Assembly: GCA_009787745.1 (NCBI GenBank)
Contig: WQST01000018.1
Location: forward strand, 1-22,620
DNA from: Lachnospiraceae bacterium
GTDB taxonomy: Bacteria > Bacillota > Clostridia > Lachnospirales > Lachnospiraceae
Direction: 5' to 3'
DNA: 22,620 nt
Within the stretch, counting starts at the first letter, position 1. Each line of letters opens with the position of its first letter. This document shows positions 11,879 through 21,453 of this stretch, piece after piece. The notes below the pieces were generated by a model. It was not told where the DNA came from and made no database searches. It saw only the letters and a program-made list of their open reading frames with translations. The translations under genes were made by a program, and so were the position numbers.

Positions 11879-13724
11879 CGGTTTGCTCGAACTGCGAATG
11901 ATATAATTCCGCATAAAACCCATCGGCTTTAAGCAAATCTTCATGATTGCCCTGCTCGACGATATCACCGTCCCTCATAACTAAAATCATATCCGCGTCG
12001 CGAATCGTTGACAATCGATGAGCGATTACAAAACTCGTCCGCCCTGCCATCAAATTAGCCATTGCTTTTTGGATACGGACTTCCGTCCAGGTATCAACCG
12101 AACTGGTTGCTTCGTCAAGAATAAGAATCGGATTATCCGCCAGAATCGCCCTCGCAATCGTCAAAAGCTGTTTTTGCCCCTGCGATACATTACTGGCATC
12201 CTCATTTAGTTCCATTTGATAGCCTTCAGGCAAGGTCTTAATAAAACGATGCGCATGAGCCGCCTTAGCCGCGCCGATAACCTCTTCGTCGGTAGCCGAA
12301 AGTTTGCCATACCGAATGTTTTCCATAATCGTTCCCTTAAATAACCAAGTATCCTGTAAAACCATTCCGAAGTTTTGGCGAAGTTCCAAACGGTCATATT
12401 CACGAATATCCCGCCCATCAACCATAATCCGTCCGCTGTTTACATCATAGAAGCGCATCAGCAATTTAACCATTGTTGTTTTTCCTGCTCCTGTCGGTCC
12501 GACGATCGCAACCATCTGACCCGAACTAACTTGTAAGCTGAAATCATTAATAATCGCTTTTTCAGGATTATAACCAAAATGGACATTTTCGAAAATGACT
12601 TGATTCATATTATCTTGATTGGAAACTTCGCTTTTCCCGTCCCATTCACCTTCTTCCTCTTCCGCTAAGAAAGCAAAAACCCGCTCCGCCGCCGCCGCTG
12701 TTGATTGCAGCATATTCGACACCTGCGCGATCTGCTGTATTGGTTGGGTAAAATTGCGGACATATTGGATAAATGCCTGAATATCACCAATCTGAATTGT
12801 ACCGCGAATTGTCAAAATACTTCCGATTACCGCAACTGCCACATATCCTAAATTTCCGACGAAGAACATAATCGGCATCATCAGCCCTGAAATAAATTGC
12901 GATTTCCATGCCGACTCATATAATTTATCATTCGTTCCCGCGAACTCTTTTACGGTGTCTTCTTCACGGTTAAAAGCCTTAATAATATTATGTCCGCTGT
13001 AGACTTCCTCAATCTGACCGTTGATATCACCGAGATACTTTTGATGGTCAACAAAATATTTCTGCGAATGCTTAACCACAAAACCAATCAAAATTCCTGT
13101 GATAGGCAAAATAACGATCGCAATCAGGGTCATCAGAGGGCTTATACGAAGCATCATCACCAAAACACCGATTATCGTCGCAACCGATGTAATTATAATC
13201 ATGATGCTCTGATTGATATTCTGCCCGATGGTATCAACATCATTAATTATCCGCGATAAAATATCACCGACAGACGTTGATTCGAAATACTTCATCGGCA
13301 TCCGATTGATTTTTTCGGAAATATCCTTACGAAAGCGATAACTGATGCTCTGTGAAATTCCTGCCATTATCCAGCCTTGGATAAAGGATAAAAGAGTACT
13401 TACACCATACAAAAACAGAAGAAATAATAGTATATTGCCAATAGCGGCGTAATTAATCTCGCCTGTACCCATGACCTTAGCCATATAGCCGTTAAACAAT
13501 TCGGTAATCGCATCTCCCAGAACTTGAGGCCCTTTGACGTTAAAAATAGTTCCGCCAATGGCAAAAAGTGATACAATTATAATTGCATATTTATAATTGC
13601 CGATGTAATGGAGCAGTTTTTTCGCGGTACCTTTAAAGTCTTTGGCTTTTTCACTTGGCATACCATGCGGGCCGTGACCGGGACCGTGTCTAGGACGGGG
13701 CGGATTTTTGATTTTTTCGCTCAT
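11871..13724 (-). CDS. ABC exporter half-transporter, catalytic ATP-site subunit
   Basis: A 617-residue type IV half-transporter: six membrane segments (about 45-335) and one ATPase domain (about 375-617). It has a canonical Walker A GPTGAGKTT (409-417), Walker B ILILDE with the catalytic Glu538, and the switch His569 in IAHR, but an altered signature SQGQ in place of SGGQ (514-517). The N-terminus carries a Pro/Gly/His-rich stretch (RPRHGPGHGPHG, 10-21), which could bind metal or simply be flexible. It forms a pair with the upstream gene, whose changes are the mirror image, as in heterodimeric exporters of the BmrCD/LmrCD/TM287-288 type, which pump drugs or lipids. Its ATG shares one base with the TAA of the upstream gene, so translation is coupled. 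Confidence 0.93.
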   Translation of the reverse strand: MSEKIKNPPRPRHGPGHGPHGMPSEKAKDFKGTAKKLLHYIGNYKYAIIIVSLFAIGGTIFNVKGPQVLGDAITELFNGYMAKVMGTGEINYAAIGNILLFLLFLYGVSTLLSFIQGWIMAGISQSISYRFRKDISEKINRMPMKYFESTSVGDILSRIINDVDTIGQNINQSIMIIITSVATIIGVLVMMLRISPLMTLIAIVILPITGILIGFVVKHSQKYFVDHQKYLGDINGQIEEVYSGHNIIKAFNREEDTVKEFAGTNDKLYESAWKSQFISGLMMPIMFFVGNLGYVAVAVIGSILTIRGTIQIGDIQAFIQYVRNFTQPIQQIAQVSNMLQSTAAAAERVFAFLAEEEEGEWDGKSEVSNQDNMNQVIFENVHFGYNPEKAIINDFSLQVSSGQMVAIVGPTGAGKTTMVKLLMRFYDVNSGRIMVDGRDIREYDRLELRQNFGMVLQDTWLFKGTIMENIRYGKLSATDEEVIGAAKAAHAHRFIKTLPEGYQMELNEDASNVSQGQKQLLTIARAILADNPILILDEATSSVDTWTEVRIQKAMANLMAGRTSFVIAHRLSTIRDADMILVMRDGDIVEQGNHEDLLKADGFYAELYHSQFEQTAV

Positions 13725-15565
13725 TATAATGTACCCCCTTCCGTAATTATCGTATTCATATCGGTGTGAAGCTCTTTTTCCGATAATTGCGAATTGGCAA
13801 TTTCACAATATTCTTCACAGCTCTTAAGAAGTTCTTTATGTGTGCCTGTACCGACTATTTTTCCGTCGTCAAGAACGATAATTTTGTCGGCATGTAAGAT
13901 GGTATTAATCCGCTGTGCAACAATTATGACAGTAGCGTCATTTATTTTCTTATTCAGCGCTTTTCTTAAAGCAATATCTGTTTTGTAGTCAAGTGCTGAA
14001 AAGCTATCATCAAACAGAAAAATCTTAGCTTGTTTGGCAATCGCCCGAGCTATTGAAAGCCGTTGCCTTTGCCCGCCTGAAACATTCGTTCCGCCTTGTG
14101 AAATCTCGCTTTCATAATTATCATCTTTTTCAGCGATGAAATCGGCGGCTTGTGCGACCATTGCCGCATCATGCATTTGTTCATCAGTAATAAAATCGCC
14201 CGCAAATTTAATATTTGAAGTAATATTACCTGAAAAAAGGACACCTTTTTGCGGAACGAAACCAATCAAACTACGCAGCTTGCTCTGTGAAATATCGCGG
14301 ATATCGACGCCGTCCAAAGTGATTCGCCCTGCTGTAACATCATAAAAACGGGGGATCAGATTGAGTATTGTTGATTTACCGCAACCCGTACTTCCGATAA
14401 TAGCCGTCGTCTCACCTGAGCAGGCAGTAAAACTTAAATCCGTAAGTGCATCATCGGAGGCGCCGGGATAGCAAAAAGAAACATTTTCAAAACTAATATC
14501 GCCTTTTGCCGATTTTACTTTTTCATCAAGCGGATTTACGATATCATTTATTGTTGCTTCCGTAACCAGAATTTCATTAACCCTTTTCGCCGATACAAGC
14601 GCTCTGGGCAACATTACGGAAATCATCGATAACATCAAAAAGGACATGATTATTTGCATCGTATATGTAATAAATGCCATCAGATCGCCAACCATCAAAT
14701 TGCCCAGATCAACGCCTTTGGCACCGAACCAAACAATTATTAAGGTAATGCCGTTCATAATAAACATCATTAACGGCATCATCAAAGCCATGACACGGCT
14801 GACGAATAATTGATTATTCATCAAATCTGTGCTTGCTGAGTCAAAACGCTTTTCTTCATATTTTTCGCGACCGAAAGCACGAATAACGTTTGTTCCCGTC
14901 AGGATTTCACGTGACACAAGATTCATATGGTCGAACAAAATCGGCATTTTTTTAAATTTAGGCATTCCGATAATCAATAGAATTATGATTAATATTAAGA
15001 CAGCGCCGACAGCGGCACCGATTATCCATCCCATTCCTGTCCTAGTACCGAAGACTTTAATTACACCGCCGATACCCAAGATAGGCGCATAAAAAATCAT
15101 CCGCAACATCATAATAGCGGTCATTTGTACTTGTTGGATATCATTCGTACTGCGGGTAATTAGCGATGCGGTTGAAAAGCGGTCTATTTCCGCGTTAGAA
15201 AAAGAGATTATTTTGCGAAAGACTTTATCACGGAGTTGCATACCCATTGAAGCACCCGTTCTGGCGGAAAAGAAACCGACCAAAATAGCGGCGGACATCA
15301 TAATCATCGAAAAAGCAAGCATGATTCCGCCTTTATTAAGCAAATAACGCATTTGGGTTTTGCTGAAATCGACCCCTGCTGCCTCTTGTTCAGCGATAGC
15401 TAAGGGGGTGGAATCCGGAACGCCTCGCTGTGTAATACCGATATCAACGATATCCGACATATATTGCGGAAGCGACAGTTCGAAATAGGCTTGTATAACT
15501 AAAAGGATTATAACTGCAACAGCCGGTAAGCCTAAACCTTTTACATGTTTGAATATGCTGAACAA
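13724..15565 (-). CDS. ABC exporter half-transporter, degenerate ATP-site subunit
   Basis: A 613-residue half-transporter and first gene of the exporter operon. Six membrane segments lie in the first 330 residues, then an ATPase domain with Walker A GSTGCGKST (391-399) and a canonical signature VSGGQ (495-499). The Walker B Glu is replaced by Asp520 (IFLFDD) and the switch His by Gln551 (IVAQR). Together with the SQGQ signature of the partner this gives one crippled and one working ATP site. The start is TTG 15565, eight bases after GGAGG (15578-15574); a longer frame to TTG 15586 would run through that ribosome site. No MarR/TetR regulator is adjacent. The substrate is unknown. Confidence 0.92.
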   Translation of the reverse strand: MFSIFKHVKGLGLPAVAVIILLVIQAYFELSLPQYMSDIVDIGITQRGVPDSTPLAIAEQEAAGVDFSKTQMRYLLNKGGIMLAFSMIMMSAAILVGFFSARTGASMGMQLRDKVFRKIISFSNAEIDRFSTASLITRSTNDIQQVQMTAIMMLRMIFYAPILGIGGVIKVFGTRTGMGWIIGAAVGAVLILIIILLIIGMPKFKKMPILFDHMNLVSREILTGTNVIRAFGREKYEEKRFDSASTDLMNNQLFVSRVMALMMPLMMFIMNGITLIIVWFGAKGVDLGNLMVGDLMAFITYTMQIIMSFLMLSMISVMLPRALVSAKRVNEILVTEATINDIVNPLDEKVKSAKGDISFENVSFCYPGASDDALTDLSFTACSGETTAIIGSTGCGKSTILNLIPRFYDVTAGRITLDGVDIRDISQSKLRSLIGFVPQKGVLFSGNITSNIKFAGDFITDEQMHDAAMVAQAADFIAEKDDNYESEISQGGTNVSGGQRQRLSIARAIAKQAKIFLFDDSFSALDYKTDIALRKALNKKINDATVIIVAQRINTILHADKIIVLDDGKIVGTGTHKELLKSCEEYCEIANSQLSEKELHTDMNTIITEGGTL

Positions 15566-15603
15566 AATAATTTCCTCCGTGGACAAATATAAAGATATCC
15601 TTC

Positions 15604-15632
15604 ATTATAAAGCCGAAGGGTCATTTAATCAA
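15604..15632 (-). promoter_or_regulatory. Promoter of the ABC exporter operon
   Basis: On the minus strand TTGATT (15632-15627) and TATAAT (15609-15604) have a 17-base spacer, about 40 bases upstream of the TTG start. Confidence 0.65.
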
Positions 15633-15670
15633 TTAAAAATCTATAAACTTTGTGACCTAGAATGATTAAA

Positions 15671-15700
15671 TTGACAATTAAAAAAATCATATGATATGAT
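15671..15700 (+). promoter_or_regulatory. Promoter of the phosphopantetheinyl transferase gene
   Basis: A perfect TTGACA (15671-15676) and TATGAT (15695-15700) with an 18-base spacer. It is divergent from the exporter promoter and gives a leader of about 110 bases. Confidence 0.6.
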
Positions 15701-15819
15701 GGAGCAGATGAATTAACAGATGCGAAAATTGCGTTTACTGCCATTTTGAAGGGATTATGTGATAGCAAAATCAAAGTTTATTAATTCAACTAAAAAAGAG
15801 TATTTGGGACAGATTGATT

Positions 15820-16512
15820 ATGATAAAAATCTATGTAATTTCTATTGATAGTCTTAATGATAAAACTGTTATTGAATGGTTTGATTTAATTGCTTATGAG
15901 CAACAAGAACGTTTGAAGCGTTTTCGGTTTCGTGAAGATTATTTACGGTCATTGGCAGGCGAAGCGATGTTACGGATTATTGTCGGGGAAAAAGTGGGGG
16001 TGATGCCGAAGAAATTGAATATTATCAGACCAAGAGGGGAAAAACCATTTTTTGCGGATTATTCGGGAATATATTTTAATATTTCACATTCGGGAAAGTG
16101 GGTTATCTGCGCTATTAATGATGATGAAATAGGCATAGATATAGAAGAAATAAAAGATAAAGAAGTAAATCCTTCACTGATTCGCAAGGTATTATCTGCT
16201 ATGGAACAGGAATATGTGGAAAAGCTTGATGACGAACAAAAAGCTAAGGCTTTTTATCGTTTCTGGACAATGAAAGAAGCATATATTAAATATACGGGGC
16301 AAGGGCTTAGACTTGAGCTTGATAAAATCGAAATTGATGTTGAGAGAAATTTAGTTCGTCTTGTTGATAGTGAATCTGAGTGTAGTTGTATCACCAAACA
16401 AATAGATTTTTTTGATGATAAATATATCTTGTCAATTTGCGCGAATAAAGATGAGACGCCGCTAGTTAGTAGATTCCGAGCCGAAGCTTGGAACGGCGAA
16501 TGCTTAAGCTGA
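15820..16512 (+). CDS. 4'-phosphopantetheinyl transferase, Sfp type
   Basis: A 230-residue enzyme that moves phosphopantetheine from CoA onto a serine of carrier proteins. Motifs in order: the FNISHSGKWVICA segment (about 86-98), GIDIEEI with its metal-binding Asp (about 105-111), and FWTMKEAYIKYTGQG (about 148-162), the WxxKEA signature. The length (about twice AcpS) marks the Sfp/Gsp group, which serves NRPS, PKS or related carrier proteins as well as fatty-acid ACP. No carrier protein or synthetase lies in the window, so the partner is elsewhere. ATG 15820 is preferred to the in-frame TTG 15814; both are behind a weak GGGA site, so the start is not certain. Confidence 0.92.
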   Translation: MIKIYVISIDSLNDKTVIEWFDLIAYEQQERLKRFRFREDYLRSLAGEAMLRIIVGEKVGVMPKKLNIIRPRGEKPFFADYSGIYFNISHSGKWVICAINDDEIGIDIEEIKDKEVNPSLIRKVLSAMEQEYVEKLDDEQKAKAFYRFWTMKEAYIKYTGQGLRLELDKIEIDVERNLVRLVDSESECSCITKQIDFFDDKYILSICANKDETPLVSRFRAEAWNGECLS

Positions 16513-16554
16513 TGGTATTGGGCTTGACTGTCAATAACGATAAATTATTCTGTC

Positions 16555-17997
16555 TTAAAACGGGCCGTAATTTACGAAATGTGCCAATGTCAGGAATCCC
16601 GCGCACATAACCAATAACGCGGCATTTAACTTCCACGTCCACCTGAACCAAGTCGTATACGGAACGCCGACGACCCCCAATGCAATTAACAGCACAGCGT
16701 TGGTGGGATAAACCATATTCGAAAAACCGTCGCCAAAAGTAAAAGCCAAAACAATACTTTGCCTGGTCACGCCAATCAACTCCGCAAGCGGTGCAAGCAG
16801 GGGAATTACCAAAAACGCTTTTGCCGAAGCCCCGCCGATAAAAAAGTCAAATGCCAGAATAAACAAAAAGATAATCATCAGCGAAAGAAGCGCATGTGAT
16901 CCCGCGGCGGCATTATAAACATAATACAGCAGCGAATCCATAATATTCCCCGAAACAATAATTTGCTTAACACTCATAGCCAGCATCAACAAAATTCCGC
17001 TGGGTAAAAATGATACCAAGCCCTTCCCGAAATCGCGAAAAACTCTTTTATGCCCTGACAGTAGCCCTGCGCCAATCCCCCCAAGAGTTATCAGAAAAGC
17101 AATCACCGGCATGGAATAATCATTAAGCCCCGATACGAAAAGACCCAGCACAATATAAAGAACAAACGCTGCCAAACAACTGACGAAAAAGATTAATCCC
17201 CGACGATTTTTAAGCGCTTGTTCTTTTGAAACCATTTCTTCCTTTATCGTAACAGATGTAATACTTTTGCCATACACTAAGGACTTTTCAGGATTTTTCT
17301 CGATTTTTTTCGCATATGCAGAAAGAAAATAATAGAGCAGAATAAACGAAGCTATAAACACAAGTATTCGAAGCCACAAACCTGAGAAAACAGGCAGTCC
17401 TGCTAAGTTCTGCGCAACCCCAACCGTGAAAGGGTTAAAAAGGCTGGCGGCGAAACCGAATCCTACCGCCAAAACACTCATACCAATACCAACGAGCGCA
17501 TCCCATTTAAGTGAAACAGCTAAAGCGACGGTTATCGGAACTAGTAAGACGGTTTCTTCGAACATCCCCATCCCCGACCCTAGTGCCATACCGAAAAGCG
17601 TTACCGCCGCAAGCAATTTATATTTCTTATCGCCAAACCGCTTGATAACTAAGTTCATTGAATATTGTAGTAAACCGCATTTATCCAGAATCAAAAAGAC
17701 ACCGCCAATCATCATAATTGAGATAATTATCATAACTGCCGTTACCACATCAGGGCTTAGGAAAACTTCAAAGGGTGCAGTAAAAAACCGCCACCATTCT
17801 AAACGTCCGCCATCTGTTTCATGATATGATCCTGTAATAATCACTTCACGCCCGTCCACTACACTTCGCTCAAATGCCCCCATCGGAACAACTTGTGTCA
17901 AAATCATGGCTAACAGCATTACTCCCAGCAAAATGGCGGCTGTATTGATGAAGGTCTTTTTTCCGATTTTTAGTCCCTGTGATTCTTTCCCGTTCAT
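16555..17997 (-). CDS. YfcC-family carboxylate/peptide carrier, multipass membrane protein
   Basis: A 480-residue integral membrane protein with about 11 to 12 hydrophobic segments. It is of the YfcC/DcuC-like ion-transporter superfamily (C4-dicarboxylate anaerobic carrier group). Recognisable pieces are QVVPMGAFER (near 35), the GMALGSGMGMFEETVLLVPI region (near 135), FGFAASLFNPFTVGVAQNLA (near 178) and the GGASAKAFLVIPLLAPLAEL stretch (near 388); the last two resemble the paired hairpin substrate loops of this fold. The ATG overlaps the stop of the M20 peptidase by four bases (ATGA), so the genes are translationally coupled. The pairing suggests uptake of a small peptide or acylated amino acid that the peptidase then hydrolyses. 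The real substrate is unknown. Confidence 0.88.
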   Translation of the reverse strand: MNGKESQGLKIGKKTFINTAAILLGVMLLAMILTQVVPMGAFERSVVDGREVIITGSYHETDGGRLEWWRFFTAPFEVFLSPDVVTAVMIIISIMMIGGVFLILDKCGLLQYSMNLVIKRFGDKKYKLLAAVTLFGMALGSGMGMFEETVLLVPITVALAVSLKWDALVGIGMSVLAVGFGFAASLFNPFTVGVAQNLAGLPVFSGLWLRILVFIASFILLYYFLSAYAKKIEKNPEKSLVYGKSITSVTIKEEMVSKEQALKNRRGLIFFVSCLAAFVLYIVLGLFVSGLNDYSMPVIAFLITLGGIGAGLLSGHKRVFRDFGKGLVSFLPSGILLMLAMSVKQIIVSGNIMDSLLYYVYNAAAGSHALLSLMIIFLFILAFDFFIGGASAKAFLVIPLLAPLAELIGVTRQSIVLAFTFGDGFSNMVYPTNAVLLIALGVVGVPYTTWFRWTWKLNAALLVMCAGFLTLAHFVNYGPF

Positions 17998-19355
17998 TTT
18001 TCTCCTGCTTTCTTTATAAATTGATAGTTAAAACGAAGCGCTCCCGCTAGGCTCTTAAGTCTGATGCGCTCGTCGGTTGCATGCATAGAATTTATCTCAT
18101 CTTCACTAAGTACAAAGGGATAAAAACGGTAAATTTCATCAGTTATATGTGTATACTCATGAGAATCCGTAGCGCCTGTGACTAAGTAAGGCACAGGAAT
18201 AACACCTGTTATTATACTGGGTAAAAAACTTCGGATTAGTTCATATGCTTGTCCGAGTTTTTGAAGTTCGGCAGGTTCAGCGGATTTCAGAACTTCTATC
18301 TTTACCTCAGTTTTGTTTCTGAAGGTTTTAAAAGCTATCTTTTTAAAATGGTTAACTACTTTTTCAATGCTGTCACCCGGCAAAATTCGCACATTGAAAA
18401 GAGCCGAAGCCTTTTGCGGTAAAACATTAGCCGCCGGGCTTGCCTCGGACATGGTGACGGCGATGGTAGTGCGAGTCATCGCATTAGTTTGTCTGTCGCG
18501 GGCAAGATAGGCGAAAATAAAAGGTTTAAGCAATCGCTTGCTTGCCGAAGCTAACCGCAGCAAAAAACTTGAATGATGAGCGAGGGTATTTAAGGTAGAT
18601 ATGACAGGCTCAATAAGTCGTTGCTTCATCGGATTAGCTTCAATAGCGGTAATTAGCAGTGCCAGATTGCCGAGCGCAGTATGAGCGGGAGGTTCGGCGG
18701 CATGTCCGCCTTCGCCGCTAACCGTGACACGAATGTCGGCATATCCTTTTTCAGCAAGGCCGATCATTGCCGTCGGGCTTTTTAACCCGAAAAAAGAGGA
18801 ATCCGTTACCGCTCCGCCTTCGTCTAAGATAAATTCGAAATGAATACCGCGTTCACGCAACAGCCTTGCTATTTCCTTGGCACCTGAGCCTTCACCTATT
18901 TGAACTTCTTCATTGTGTCCTAAGCATATGTAAATATCACGGTCAGGAGTATAATTTTCACTTAGCAATCTTTCAACGGTTTCAAATATAGCCACCAGCT
19001 GATTTTTCATATCAGCGGCGCCGCGTCCCCAGATCGTCTTTTCGTCCGCAAAGCCATCAAAAGGCGGGTGTGTCCAATCCTTCAAAGTGGACTCCTCAAC
19101 AGGGACGACATCCATATGAGCAAGCAAGGCAAAAGGGCGTAAGGAATCACTTTTTCCGCTCCATTTATATAGCATGGATGCTTTGCCGACTACTTCATGC
19201 TTAAGGGTGTTATGTGTAAGAGGATAAGTTGCTTTAAGCCAGTCATGGAATTTAAAGAACTCGTTCCAATCGGTTTTCGTATCATCGGGGTTAGAAATTG
19301 TACGGAAAGTGATAGCTTCACTTAAATGCCTTACCGCGGTTTCGAGGTAGGTCAT
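17994..19355 (-). CDS. M20-family zinc metallopeptidase (carboxypeptidase PM20D1-like)
   Basis: A 453-residue M20 peptidase. The zinc site is complete: LLAHMDVVP with His80 and Asp82, GRGAADMKNQ with the bridging Asp115, GHNEE with catalytic Glu149 and Glu150, and a late TGATDSHEY segment carrying a His ligand. A dimerisation insert lies between (about 205-345, beginning near SGEGGHAAEPP). There is no signal peptide, so it acts in the cytoplasm, removing C-terminal residues from small peptides or hydrolysing N-acyl amino acids. AAAGGA precedes ATG 19355. It overlaps the carrier gene by ATGA, and the two form an operon from the promoter at 19401-19430. Confidence 0.93.
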   Translation of the reverse strand: MTYLETAVRHLSEAITFRTISNPDDTKTDWNEFFKFHDWLKATYPLTHNTLKHEVVGKASMLYKWSGKSDSLRPFALLAHMDVVPVEESTLKDWTHPPFDGFADEKTIWGRGAADMKNQLVAIFETVERLLSENYTPDRDIYICLGHNEEVQIGEGSGAKEIARLLRERGIHFEFILDEGGAVTDSSFFGLKSPTAMIGLAEKGYADIRVTVSGEGGHAAEPPAHTALGNLALLITAIEANPMKQRLIEPVISTLNTLAHHSSFLLRLASASKRLLKPFIFAYLARDRQTNAMTRTTIAVTMSEASPAANVLPQKASALFNVRILPGDSIEKVVNHFKKIAFKTFRNKTEVKIEVLKSAEPAELQKLGQAYELIRSFLPSIITGVIPVPYLVTGATDSHEYTHITDEIYRFYPFVLSEDEINSMHATDERIRLKSLAGALRFNYQFIKKAGEK

Positions 19356-19400
19356 AGGTGTTCCTTTCTTGGTTGGTTAATAACGCTAAAGACTCCATAA

Positions 19401-19430
19401 ATTTTAACGTGTTTATTGTGATGATGTCAA
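19401..19430 (-). promoter_or_regulatory. Promoter of the M20 peptidase-carrier operon
   Basis: On the minus strand a perfect TTGACA (19430-19425) and TAAAAT (19406-19401) with an 18-base spacer, 46 bases upstream of the ATG. Confidence 0.65.
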
Positions 19431-19607
19431 TGATACTTATGAAAATAGTGAATGTTTTTTTGATATTTCACGGCGCTTAGAATGACAAAAAAAAGAGGGG
19501 AGGCACAATTCACTAATAATAACGGTAATAAATGACGAATATGTAGGTTTGACAGGGAATTAAATCTTATTTAAGCTATTATTAGGTTTAATTTTGTGGA
19601 GGAGATT

Positions 19608-21422
19608 ATGAGAGAGAGTAAACTAAAAGCATTATTTGTAACGATTATTGCAGTTGCAGCAATTTTTTCATTAGGCGCCTGCGGCAGCAGTTCCGAGGAA
19701 AATCCGGTAATATCATCGCCTATTGATGGCGTCGCTGAAACATCGGATGTAACCGTCTCAGACGACGGCTCAGTCCGTTTGGAACTTACGTCTGTAGAAC
19801 TTGCCCGATTAATGGGCGGCGGCATCAATTTGAGTAACACTATGGAAGCTTATGGCCGCAGTACATTGGGAACAAAAAGACCTGTTTCCGAGTACGAAAC
19901 TCACTGGGGGCAACCTGAAACAACTCAGGAGATAATCGACTATCTAAAAGAAGCAGGCTTTGATTCACTGCGCATCCCTGTCGCATGGACGAACATGATG
20001 GATTTCGAAACGGGCGACTATACGATTGATGAAGCCTTGCTTGACCGTGTCGAAGAAATCATCGTTTATGCAAGGAATGCGGGAATGTACGTAACGATTA
20101 ATGACCATTGGGATGGCGGCTGGTGGGGTATGTTCGGGTCAGCCAACGCCGATACACGGGCGGCGGCAATGGACTTGTATGTGTCGATGTGGACACAAAT
20201 CGCTGAAAGATATAATCATTTCTCCGACTACCTTATTTTTGAATCCGCTAATGAGGAACTTGGTTTTCGCTTAAATGATACGGATATTGCCGCAGATTCG
20301 GGTACGCTTAATGACGATGCATGTTTTGAAATGACGAACATAATTAATCAGGCTTTCGTCGATACCGTCAGGGGGACGGGCGGGAATAATGCTTCCCGAT
20401 TCCTGCTTATCGCCGGATTCGGAACGAATATTGACACAACGGTTGACGACCGTTTCGTGATGCCGACGGATACGATTGATGATAAACTTTTGATTTCTGT
20501 GCATTATTATGACCCTGATGGTTACTGCATCAATGTCAGCCTATCAACATGGGGTTCGGAAAAAGATTATCTTCATATGAATGAGCAGTTCAAAAAAATG
20601 GAAAAATTCAGCCGCCGGGGGTATGGGGTTGTTTTTGGCGAATATGCCGTTATGGTAGACCGCGACGGGACGCCAAAAGAAAACACTTTGGATTGGCACA
20701 GGAATTTTCTGAATAACTGTGATTACTTCGGCTTTCATCCGATGCTTTGGGATACTTCCCAATTCTATATTCGTGCCGATTTAAGCTACCTTGATGAGGA
20801 GTTTACCGAGTTTTATCGGAGCAGAAGTCTTTTGGCCCGGTCGGAGATGACGTTTGATTTTATTATGGAAGAAGCTTATTATGCGCTGAGAGCCGATTTA
20901 AGCAATGCGAAGGATTTAGGGCGGCTTCCTGATGATGTCGCGATGGCATGGCTGATGTATAACAGCGGCGACTGGAGTGTGATTTATAGTGTCGGCGATG
21001 ATTATAGCCCTGAATCAAAATCAAGCGGAGTAGAAGCAACGGATGTTTTAATTACAGGTCCCAGTGTTTATACGGTTGCTGTTGATTTTACAGGGACGAT
21101 AGACGGTTTTGCCAATGGGGTTGTGTTCTCTGCTTTGGCGATTGCTAACGGTGAAGCGCTTTATCCTGATTATGTGATGGATATACTTAGTATTGAAATC
21201 AATGGTGAGCCGTATGAGATGGTTGCAAAACCATACACGGCCTCTGACGATGGCAAAACGACCCGCGTAAATCTTTATAATGGTTGGGTCACAGCGATTC
21301 CCGAAAAAATTCGTACCGCTGACGGAAGCATAGACGGTGTATCCCCCAGTCCTGTTGACCCTGATGCTTTAGGGCAGGTAAAAACGATATCGGTAACATT
21401 TGATTTCCGTCAGGCGGATTGA
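19608..21422 (+). CDS. Secreted lipoprotein glycoside hydrolase family 5 (endoglucanase-like)
   Basis: A 604-residue exported lipoprotein. The signal peptide (1-24) ends in lipobox LGAC with Cys25, so the enzyme is tethered to the outer face of the membrane. After a Ser-rich spacer, the TIM-barrel (about 60-400) shows family-5 marks: GGINLSNTME, GFDSLRIPVAW, INDHWDGGWWG, the acid/base Glu216 in FESANEEL (the more usual NEP is NEE here), HYYDP with His299, and the nucleophile Glu345 in VVFGEYAV. About 200 further residues form an all-beta ending, probably a carbohydrate-binding or Ig-like module. It should cut beta-1,4-glucans or mannans. ATG 19608 follows GGAGGAG; the GTG at 19596 overlaps that site and is rejected. 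Confidence 0.9.
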   Translation: MRESKLKALFVTIIAVAAIFSLGACGSSSEENPVISSPIDGVAETSDVTVSDDGSVRLELTSVELARLMGGGINLSNTMEAYGRSTLGTKRPVSEYETHWGQPETTQEIIDYLKEAGFDSLRIPVAWTNMMDFETGDYTIDEALLDRVEEIIVYARNAGMYVTINDHWDGGWWGMFGSANADTRAAAMDLYVSMWTQIAERYNHFSDYLIFESANEELGFRLNDTDIAADSGTLNDDACFEMTNIINQAFVDTVRGTGGNNASRFLLIAGFGTNIDTTVDDRFVMPTDTIDDKLLISVHYYDPDGYCINVSLSTWGSEKDYLHMNEQFKKMEKFSRRGYGVVFGEYAVMVDRDGTPKENTLDWHRNFLNNCDYFGFHPMLWDTSQFYIRADLSYLDEEFTEFYRSRSLLARSEMTFDFIMEEAYYALRADLSNAKDLGRLPDDVAMAWLMYNSGDWSVIYSVGDDYSPESKSSGVEATDVLITGPSVYTVAVDFTGTIDGFANGVVFSALAIANGEALYPDYVMDILSIEINGEPYEMVAKPYTASDDGKTTRVNLYNGWVTAIPEKIRTADGSIDGVSPSPVDPDALGQVKTISVTFDFRQAD

Positions 21423-21453
21423 TAGAGAGAAAAAGATGTGATAAACTTCTTTT

